Shown: one piece after another, positions 48,801 to 60,800 of the stretch
Position numbering within the stretch: position 1 is the stretch's first letter
Layout: each line of letters opens with the position of its first letter
NCBI GenBank assembly: GCA_963965975.1
Contig: OZ014421.1
Span: 2,841,001-2,905,000 of the forward strand
Source: Xestospongia bergquistia
Lineage: Eukaryota; Porifera; Demospongiae; Haplosclerida; Petrosiidae
Length of the DNA: 64,000 bases
Direction of reading: 5' to 3'
Made by a program: the position numbers and the translations under genes
Notes under the pieces: model-generated
The model's database searches: none
Told to the model about the DNA's origin: nothing
What the model saw: only the letters and a program-made list of their open reading frames with translations

Positions 48801-51800
48801 CAAGAATAGCAGTAGGATGACATTCAAGATCACTTGGAAGACACTGAGCAGCTTATATTGTTGGAGTATTGTCTTTGTTAATAAATCCTTGAGTAACCAT
48901 TTTACGAATGAATTTCCGCCTATACTCAACCACATCATCTCTTTCATGTCTGTCAATGTATTACCCTTCTGTTGGTCCAAGACATGAAAACCAAGCTCAT
49001 GTAGCCACTTTCTAGAGGTTTCAACACTAACTCTTCGAGGAAAACCTGATTCATTGGGCCGAAGCTCTTCATTGACCCATTGGCAAAATGATCCTGCTGT
49101 CATTTTCGGTCGTCCTTTTACTTAAGCACTTTCTCACGCAAACTGTCTAACACACTTATTTAACCGCTCATTGTGCCACAAAACACCTCTTTGTTGATAT
49201 CTTCCCTGTAACGAATGTGGGAAATTGTTACTTTTACTTGAAAGCACTACACTCCATTCTCTAACAGTTCGATCACTTTTCTTGACTGTCTCTCCAATCA
49301 ATTTTGCTGCGTTTGTTTGTGAAAGGTGCATCCTGGTTACCAACAAATTATGCAAGAGAAGAGTAAGAGACATAATGTCACCTCTGTGCAAACTACTTAG
49401 CCACTCATCAGCATACAATCACACAGCACCATCTTCTTCCATGTCTTCAATTGATGGCTCATACCACTCATATTGTGATGATTGATAATCATTTAATCTG
49501 TAATAGCTGTATCGACATTTATAAATGTTGTTATAGTGACTTGAAAGGGGTGGTTCTTGGTGTAACTTCACTCTGATGACATCATCATTAAATGACAGGT
49601 AGTGATGTCATCATATATGATGACATCATCTAAACCCATCACCTACACCCTAAACCAAACCTTATGACACATACTGATGCCATCATCATAGTACAAGTTA
49701 CATCATCATAGAAATTACACCAAGAAGGACCCCTTGAAAAGCTATTCTAGTGCTTGGATATTGGATTACCTCACTTGCTAAACTTGTATTTCTTTATTGC
49801 TTCACTGCTACCTCCATACACATGAATGTACAAAACCACAGCACTTATAGCAATAAAAACATTAGAATGTCAATGTTCACTAAACTATGAAGAAACTATT
49901 AAACAAAAAGTAGGACTAGTTATAATAAACATAATTCTGATTGGATGATATTGAGAAATTTCTTAACATGTTTTGCTTTGAAAACAGTGATGACGAATGT
50001 TTAGATGATGAGGAATAGGTCTGGAATGAGATAAATAGAGATATGATTTAAAATAGTGATAAAACAGAATCATAAACTGATAAGCTATGTAATATTTGAG
50101 AAAATATGAAAGACATTAAGTAGGACAGGTATTAGCTAGCATTCACAACTACATAACAACACCTTCTATCTATTACATAATGGCCATCAATTGTAATGAC
50201 CATTTTTCACCGTTGCTGTATTATGATAATAAATTATTACTTTCCAGATATAACACAATTTAATTGTCAGCACACTTCATGGATATCAGTATACAAGATT
50301 TCATACCATATTATAAACCTCATGGTCTAGCTAACATCATAACTTTGTACTCACTACTTGATATACTTTAGTGTTTGCTTGTACATGACATTCCCTGTTA
50401 TTTTGATGATCAGTCAAACATCTATGCAAATACCTGTTTAGTAGAACACTACAAATCATTGGATAAGGAAACACCAGATGAAATAAGAGCTTATATGGTT
50501 TTATGATCTTGACTTGTCTTGTACTACTACATGCTTTAGATAATTACTGCCACAGGAATTCAACCTTCCATTATGAGCCAATAGCTACTAGGATTATTTC
50601 AAGGTGATTTGTTGATATTCACTGGTTTCTCCATTTTCCTGATAATAGCAATCTACCACACTATTATGTGTCACATATAGTTAACTAGAAATAATAGAAC
50701 CAATTCTTACATACAGGAATAACAAATTCAGTGAATATTTATACCTGGTAAAGAACAAAGAACAGATGAGGCTGTGGTTCCATTCAAAGGATATTTATCA
50801 ATGTAACAAAAAGATCTGTCACCACTTCCATCATTTTTTTTTGGACAATTTTTATGGAAGTTGTCTCCTAGATCTATTGATAAAGAATACATATGAATGT
50901 GAACCAATGATATTTGATAGTCATGGCTTTTATACAACATTTAAATCCATCACACAAAATGGTCTCCCTCAGAGTGGAGATAGTGAGTGTATACAGAATA
51001 GAAATTTTGTCATAACTGTATTGCAGCACATCAAGTAATTTTTACTTGTACCTCAATAAATGGAAATGCAAATAACAAGGTTTCTATAAAATGGAAATTG
51101 AAAAATGGTTCGCTAATAACTTGTCCTCTGGCAATTTCTCTTTATAAGAAATTCATGAGTGGAGTCGATAGGAATGACCAGTTGAGGGAATATTATAATT
51201 TGTGTTTGAAATCTTGTGAAACTTTATCTTTACTAGTGTATATTTGATCTTGTCATTACAAACATATTGATCTTGTACTTTAACTTCACATACCTCCATA
51301 CATAATTGTGAAAGATGTAACAATAAGTCATGTGATTTTAACTATAATGACACTTATAATTGCCCAGCTTTGAATGCGAGTTTGTCAAGACATTCCTTTC
51401 CTTGCAGAATGTCTGGCTTTGAGATTGTAAGCCCTTAAATTAAGTCTCCATCATCTCCGGAAAAATAAATTAGACTATTAATTGTGTAACATTAATGACC
51501 ACAAATACAAATCAAAACATACTGTTTTGTATTTATAAAGAGTGACTAGTTTAGTTCAGGTTTGACACCTTGTCTCCTTATATCTGAAGTACTCTTTCTA
51601 TTCATAAAACTAACAGAGGTTAGTTTGATAAGGGTTTAGTAATGCAGTATATTAGGTCTACAGTAGTAGCTATATATACATGAACATAACTGTATATAAC
51701 TGTACCATTGACAATATCACATAGTGGATATTTACAAGAATCATTAAAATTATGAATGTATTATGTGTTACTAGTACATTGAGTTGAAATTTATCTGTAT

Positions 51801-54800
51801 AGTGTGTATTGTGTATATATTGCTTCTTTGTTTTATTACTACAGGATGGCTGGACTGCATTACATTATGCAGCCTCCAATAATCATCCAGAGATCATCAA
51901 AATATTAATTACTAATGGTGCTGACATTACTGCAGTCACTAAGGTATGAAAGATTACTATATGTCAAGTACTCAACATATAAATTCATCACAAAGTAGGG
52001 TCTCCCTTAGAAAGGAGAGAGGGAGTGTATACAGAATGGACATTTAGTTATAACATTGTAGCAGGACATAAAACTATTCTATTGTGCCTCAACAAATGCA
52101 AATCAAAATGACAAGGTTTCTGTAATAGAAAAATTGAAAACTGGCTTATGAATGACTATAACTTGTCCTCAAACTATTTCTGTTGATAATAAAGTTATGA
52201 ATGGAGTGGATAAGATTGACAATCTGAGGGGATATTATAATGTATGAAATCTTGTAAATGTATGAAATCTTGTAAATTTAAAAAACAAAACTTTTCTAGT
52301 GTTGCCATTAAAACATGTTCATGTTACATACAAAATATGAAACATTATAATGTAGCACTTGGAAAAGCTTTAATTGGAGAGTATAACTCTCAAAAATTAA
52401 GAGGATGGCCATCAATAAAAATATGAAGTATGTACATATTTCTACTAGAACCACTTCCTGTTCTAGGTAGTAAATGATGTCACAAATATTGCCATTGTAG
52501 AGAGTACAAGAGATGATGAGGAACAGTGTTGTTCTATGAGGATTATGACAAAGTCCTGTACCATATAAAGATTAAACATGTCTACTTCATCTTATTTCAT
52601 AGATATCATGGGCTAAATGTTGACACTTTAGTATAAAGGAGAGAATTAAATGTACTTCAGATAAAAATAAGTAGCTTACACACCAAAAAATTGTTAAATA
52701 CTGTCTATAAACTTTGTATGAAAACGTGATCATGAAATATTAAACATTTTCAATGATAAGATAAATCAATTCTTGGTAACTAAACACTCACGAGATCTTG
52801 ATGACTGAGTCAAATCATCTTTGATCACCAACTGCTTTCAAAATATTACTAGAAAATAAACTGTCACCTTTAAAACATATGTATATAGCCTAAAACACAG
52901 AGAGACCGAAGTGACCGTAAACATCCACATAAATAATTTGGTCAGTCATTGGATGTTTAGTTACATAAATTCTGATTAAAACGTTTAATATTTAATATCT
53001 TAGTTCGGGCTTTTGTTCTTTTTCCAACCTTTTCTTTGCAGCCATAATAGTTCTGGTGTATCGTTTCAAAATTCCACGCAGTTTACCAATTTATAATTGT
53101 TCAGTTTGGTCTCCAGTTCTGGAAAATTGTAGAATAGACCACCAACATTAAAAGATAGAGGCACTCTCAATCACGTGTACTAACGTTGCTTGGCAATGGT
53201 CAAATTTAACCCTTAATTCGGCTTGATGCTGTCTGGTGGATAGCAGTGTTCTGAGAGATACAGGTGAACCTCTTCATTAGATACTCTCCTCTGACTTGAT
53301 CTCTTGTGTCCTCTTTGATCTCCTTGTTCATATCTCCAATGATGACTATTGGGGAATCTAGATTGCTTATATAGCATTTCCATCTTTTTCTTAAGCGTCA
53401 AAATAAAGTATACAGCTTTTCGAATTCACTCTCTTCTCCTTCTGTACAATTAGCCTCTCCTTCTGTACAATTAGCCTCAATCAAGGCCTAGAGATTGGGG
53501 TTCAATATTTCCTAATGCATACTATTTGGGATACCAAATATCCTTAGGGAATGCAAAATATCCTAGAATATTTTACTCGGGATACCAAAATTATGGAATG
53601 TCATATTTCCTATTTCCTTGAAAAAAAATGCTATTAGTCTTTCTATAATATGCAAATTAAATGAGTATTAATTGCATTGCTTTCCAGATAACTATGTAAA
53701 CTAAAGATAACTATGTAAACTCAAAACAGTCATCAACATGTTCTCACTAGTTAACAAGCTTTACTATAAGATCCAGCTAATTCATTACAACTAAAGCTGA
53801 ACAAAGCAGATGACTTAGCCTGTCACAAATATTAATCTCCATCTACAAGTACTCATGTGCTTGGGAGCAGTCCATGTAGTCTTTTTTTACATCTAGGATA
53901 TGTTTACTCTCATTTGGAATAACAAACTGGTAATCTGTAAAAATGACAGCCATTGTTGTTGAGAATACTGTTCTCAACAAACCTTAAGGATATCAGTATA
54001 AAAGATTTTATACCAAGTAATAACCTTGTAATTTATCTAACAGCATTACTTTGTACTCACTACTTGACCCAGTAATTCAGCTAATTCTTATTTTGACAAC
54101 TGAGATTGTTGTGATTTCATGAAATTGCTAGTGTTTTAGTGAATTTATGAAGTCCCTAAATCAAACAGTGATTTCACAAATCCCTGAAAGTTTGAGGGAT
54201 TTCACAAAATCCCTATGTACACAATCTTACTGTAACATATATATGATCAGTGAAATCTTCATACACAGTAAGGAAAAGAGCATAGATGAGAATATGGTTT
54301 AAATCAAATGATGTTTATCAATTAAATGGTATATACCAAATTGTCATTTTATCATGGGTTTAAAATCTTGTTGAGAGCAGATGCTATGACAGGTTATGTA
54401 TGTGAGTTTGATGCTTACACAGGCAAAAAGGTGTTTTATAATGGTTTTACTTCTACAGTTACCTCAAAATGGATAAAAAATAAATCAACATTTTCATCAT
54501 GTTTATTTATAAAATAGAGTACCTATACATGTCGAAAATAAGATGGGATGAGACTTTCCCACAGCCTTTAAGTAAAAGATTCCCCTCAAAAATGAAATAT
54601 TGTGTACAAAACTTATAACTTTATGGAAGGATAACCAATCCTTCCCTTGGACCTCAAGAAAGCCAATCAAAATGAAGCTTGATTTCTTCCCTTGATACTG
54701 GAACAAATACTTTTATCTTAGTTTGGAATAACAAAATACATTATATTTACAATTTCCTTTTTTCCAGTTTTAAATTGCATACATCAACTCAAGAATTGCC

Positions 54801-57800
54801 TTTATTAGCAAATTCTTTCTTGCTATTACAAATACTACGTCTTCAGTGTGCCACCTAATAAAGTACATCCAATATACAAACCTCTATGAATATAATTATC
54901 ATAATTATGAACACTGTGATGTAATTTCTAAAATAGTGCATAATCTAATAACCTACCAATATTCCTTTTCTATATAATATTTAAATATCATAAATTAGTT
55001 TCTTCTGAACCCTGCTAGAATGATTAAGTAATGATATTTTCATGTAAGACCATTTTAGTCCATCTTTAATTACCACAAGTGCAGCCATATATTTTACTGG
55101 CAAAAGAAAAGCAACATTAATTAACTTTAATATTAAGATGATCAACTACTTACATAGTTTTAACATAAAAGATAAGAAACAAATGTCAACCTGTATATAT
55201 TTTCAGTGTGCTTATGAAGGCTAGCACAACAATGTATATATCACATCATATTAGACCAATTTATACATATATATGTTGAGTAGATGTTAAATATTGTTTA
55301 ACCTACACAGCACCTTAAATTACATAGTTTAGCACAGAAGAAATAAATATAAGCATATACTTATTAATGAAAGTTTACAGAAATCACTGGGAAAAACAAA
55401 CTGGTTCATTACAACTAAAACTAAGTCAAGCAGACAACTTGGCCTGTCATAAGATACAAGTGCATTGACAAATTCTCTTATGCCAGGTTCACTTTATTTA
55501 TTGTCTATTTTCTTTATTTAGATATCTTGAATACTAATGCACACATTTTTTTAAATACAATCCTGTGTGCACAATACAAATCTTACATCACAAAGCACAT
55601 TTCTCTATCAAAAATAATACTGCTATATCAGTGTGTTTGTAACCTCTCCTTTTTCACAAATTGATTTTTACAAAAAAATAAATTATAATAATTACCACTT
55701 TTCCCTCTCATCCTACATTATGACTAATAAGACAATTAATATAAAATCATCTAACATAGTATCATAATTATTGTCATGACTATGTAACAATATCTACAAT
55801 AGTTTGTCATGTAAATATATTTTATAGTAAATAAATAAATGTAAATTGAAACAGAATGACAAGATATCTGAATGGAGACAATATCTAATTTGACAAACAC
55901 TTTTAACTTGTTTGGACAGTAATTTTATATAATTGATTTAACTTTCCTACATCATTTGAATGATATTAAGCCTTAGATGATCACTGTTACAAATTAGTGA
56001 CATGATCACCTTCATTAATAACCACTGTCACTAATTAGTGAACGAGAAATGTTAATTAAAAGGGACTTAGATAATGATTTCATAGAATTTGTTGTGTTAA
56101 CATTAATAACCACTAATACAAACAAAACTAACTGTTTACTATTTATAAAGAATGACTAGTTTAGTCACTGAAGTACTCTTTCTATTTATAAAAATGGAAG
56201 ATGTTCTCTATTATGTTAATTATTCCTGTATTAAGACAGATTGGTTTGATAAGAGTTTTATAATGTAGTATATTAAGTCTACAGTAGTAGCTGTATATAC
56301 ATGAACATAACTGTATAATAATTGTATCATTGACAATATCACATAGTGGATATTTACATGAAGTCATTAAAATTATGAATGTATTATGTGTTACTAGTGC
56401 ATTGAGTTGTAATTTATCTGTATAGTGTACATTGTGTATGTATTGCTTCTTTGTTTTATTACTACAGGATGGCTGGACTGCATTACATTTTGCAGCATTC
56501 AATAATCGTCCAGAGATCATCAAAATATTAATTACTAATGGTGCTGACATTACTACTGTCAATAAGGTATGAAAGATTATTTTTTTATTTCATCAAGTAT
56601 TCAAGGATCATAGATAATATACTAAGTATGATATTAAAATGTTATTATAGATCAATGAGAATACTCTTTGCATTATCTGTTATTGTTTGTTAAATATGAA
56701 GACTGGTATAATCACTATTTTGTATAACTATCCTATTCAGTTTTTAGCTATAAATTACAGCTATATTGTGTTAGAATCATAATTAATTTGGTATCTAGGA
56801 AGTACAGTATTACAATCTTTTAATACAAGGTTTATACAAAATGTCTTTATACCAACTATTTGAATGAAACTAATAGCTTGACACATTTTCTCATTTTGAA
56901 TTTGCATCTTTTCTGATCGTTTTGTTTATGTATGGATATAAGCACAGGTCCATTTTGTATTATTTTACTTTTATGTTTTCTGTGAATTAAACTTCTAAGA
57001 GCAACAAATGAATTTACACAATTTACTTCCAACATTATTACCAATTATATGAATATATTTATCATGACCATGGAAATTTTTAACAAACCTCTAAGATTAT
57101 ATTTCAACAAAATCATAATAACTACCAACATTCTTTTTCCATTAAATATTTCATTGTTAGTCATAGTATAGTTTCTTGTTAACCTCATTTGATTCATTAT
57201 GTACAGAATAGACTCCTAATAGCTTGTTTCAGTCAGTATTTTATTTTAATGACTGCAACTAAAATGATAGACACATCCTCATTATGTTAATCATGTATTT
57301 CATTGGCGATTATAAAATGGGTGGTTATTTGCTGATTGAGGTAATATGATGATTGAAGGTTGTCCCTATAAACAATAGTATTGAAGTTTATGATATCATT
57401 TTTAAAAAAAAGCTATTAGTCTTTTTATGATATGTGAGTATTAATTGCATTCCTTTCCAAACACAATTAACATAACTATGTAAACTCAAAACTGTCATCA
57501 ACATGTTCTCACTAGTTAACAAGCTTTACTATAAGATCCAGCTAGTTCATTACAACTAAAGCTGAGCAAAGCAGATGACTTAGCCTGTCACAAATATTAA
57601 TCTCCATCTACAAGTACTTGTGTGCTTGGAGGAGTCCATGTAGTCTTTTTTACATCTAAGATATAGTTTACTCTCATTTGGACTAACAAACTGTTAACCT
57701 ATAAAAATGGCAGCCATTGTTGTTGAGAATACTGTTCTTCAATGGTCAACAAACCTCATCTATATCAGGAGTTTTATGTCCATCCTTAACTTCCCTAAAT

Positions 57801-60800
57801 AATAGACCTACAATATACAACGAAAGTCAGGCAACCAACCTAACTGGAAACATCTCGCTGACACTTGATTCTAAGAGACAGCTTGTGGTACTCGTGCTCT
57901 GCGTTTTAATAAGTAACAATAAAAATTAAATCATAACATGTTAAATATACCATTGAATGCATTTAATTTTGACACAAACAGCGCTCCATAAATAAGAAGT
58001 AATTCAACAATAACAAACCTCATATATATATGTTTAAATATTTCATACAATACAATATTCTTGTGATATATCTAACAGATAAACATTGTACTCACTACTT
58101 GACCTACTTGACTTTTCCTTTACACGTGACATCTTCTGTTATCTTGCTAATCAGTCAAACTTCTCCACCATAATGTAACACCAGATGAAATAAGGGATGA
58201 AATATATTTTATGATTTTAATAAGTCTTGTATGAATACCTTTCTTTTGGTAATTACTGGTGTAAGGATTCAATCTTCCATTATGAACCAACAGCTACCAA
58301 GACTAGTTATAGAAAATCAAAAACAGAACCAATTTTTACATACATGAATGAAATAAATTATCGAGACTTTCATAACCGTTAAGGAAGACAAGGTTTTGTT
58401 TTCATTCAAATCATGTTCATCATTGAAACAGTATATCCCAAAATACTAACTCATCATGGTTTTAAAATCTGGTTGAGAACAGATGCTATGAGAGGTTATA
58501 TATGTGAGTTTGATGCTTACACTGGCAAAAATATACAAGGTGTAAAAAGATCTTGCTGCTTCAGTTACCTTAAAATTTATAGATAATCATTTTCATCATG
58601 TTCCTATACATGTGGGACAATAAGATAAGATAGATGGGGCTTTCCTACAACCTTTAAACAAAGGGTCTCCCTCAGAGAGGAAATATTGTATAAACAATGG
58701 AAATTTAGTTATAACAATATGGCTGGACATCAAACCCTTCTGTTGCACATCAACAAAGCTAATCAAAAGTATCTCTTGATTCCATTCCTTGATACTAGAA
58801 CAAATACTTTCTATCTCAGTTTAAAATCACAAAACATCATTATACTTACCATTACCTTTTTCCAGTTTCAAATCACAAAGACACTCTAAGAATCATCTTT
58901 ATTAGCAAATACTTTCCTCCTATTACAGATACAATGCCATAAATGTGCCAGTAAATGAGGTAGTGATAGTTTGTTTCACTTAAATGTCATAAATGTTTTT
59001 TTAACTTTTTTGTGCCCATCGAACAAGTAGGCGTGGTTTATTGAAAAAACAAATAATTTTGGTGTGCGTGAACTATACCTTGCAATAAATTTAAATACAA
59101 TACAATTCAGTACAGTACTATATAGTGCATTAATGAACAGAATAGTTAAGGTATATCATACATTAAACAAAGTAAAGATATACAATATATATATTGTAAA
59201 TTATATGTTTTACATTGTCTATTGTTTTGTTTATGTTTGTTCAAAGCTAATATTTGAAGACCATTTTAAATTGTTTGTATATAGAGGTGATAGGTAACAT
59301 AAGAGGCATTGGACTAAATAAAAATATAATATAGTTTTAATATAGAAGATAAGAAACAAATATAAGCCTATAGTTATTTTCAGAGTGCTTATCATTAACA
59401 CTATCAGTTACTTAAGGCTAGCACTGCATTGAATAGATCAGATCATATTAGACACTATCCATACACACATGTTGATCAAATTACCTTAAATTTCAGTAGA
59501 GATTCATTGTCAATATTACTTTTGAGTAAAATTAAATGTTTGAGAATGAAGTGCAAAATAGCAAACAAATGTGATGAATTGACAAAGATCTTAATAAAGT
59601 TAAAAGTCTGTGATATAATCATGTTAATAAAATCTTGAAGGGCTGAGTAGTCATTTGGTCAACAGTTTTTCACTAGTTTTTTATTACCTTTATTTGAAAA
59701 TCTATGTAATATTGTGTACATACATGTGGATAGGTGGAAGGTTTGGTAGCAGTACTTTACAAGACTCCTAGGTTATTGAAAATATATTATGTCTGATCAT
59801 AACACAAGTAATTAGTGTTATATTCTTGTTATTTATCATAATATTATAAAGTATCACAGCATACTTCTTCATTCAGACAAATAAAGTTTTATTACCATAA
59901 CCAATAAACTTCAGTAAATCATTATTTTAGTTACTTATTTTAATGTAAATTTGTCTAATATAAGTATCTCGAAAAATTAGATGCTATGGCATGATGCTTT
60001 TTAAAGGAAAGTTTATGAAAAGTAATTACTATATTTATCATCATTAGCAGTGTTTGTTAATAACAATGTCACCAACTAGCATCAATTATTGTTTTTATTA
60101 TGATTCTTTCCAATTCAATTACTTCTTTGATTTGGTTTAATTTGTGTCTATAGTAATGGTTATTTTGCTTTGGTACATGTATGAAGTATTGCATGCAGGT
60201 AATAGCAATGCTTCATATCTAGCTGTGATTGAAATCATGTTACTATTAACCATGTAACAATGCAATATTATTTATGAGAGAATGTCAACTTGATTTCACA
60301 ACCTGCAATATTGTTGATAATATATTTAATCAAGTTAATTTTGATATCTCTAATGCTATGTTGAATAACTTAAATGATTTCATTTCATGTTATGCTTAAA
60401 AGACAACCGTGTACATTGGTATTTGTACAATTTTTTTCTCTCTTATTATTGTAATTTATATCATATTATTCTTTAGGATGGGAATACTGCATTGATGTTA
60501 GCATGTATGAAGAGACACCTGAATGCAGCTGAGTTATTATTAGAGCAAGGAGCAGATATGAATATTATTAATAAAGTAAGTTAATGTGTTATGTTTACAT
60601 TAATCAAATATATAAGTAATTTAATTAATGAGTTATCCTACGACAACATATTCAAATAATCACAAACTTAATAGATTTTTTCATGTGAATATATATTTCT
60701 GTTTTAAATGAAGAGGAAGCTCATACATAGTTTTAGTAATTACCATCACAGCTACTGTATGGATTTAAAAAATGTATGAAAACATTTTGGAGGAAATTAA

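Noticed and set aside
53213..53401. Minus-strand ORF and an overlapping IVIIGDMN motif suggesting a LINE endonuclease
   Set aside because: One short motif in a different frame from the ORF; no reverse transcriptase or further endonuclease boxes nearby.
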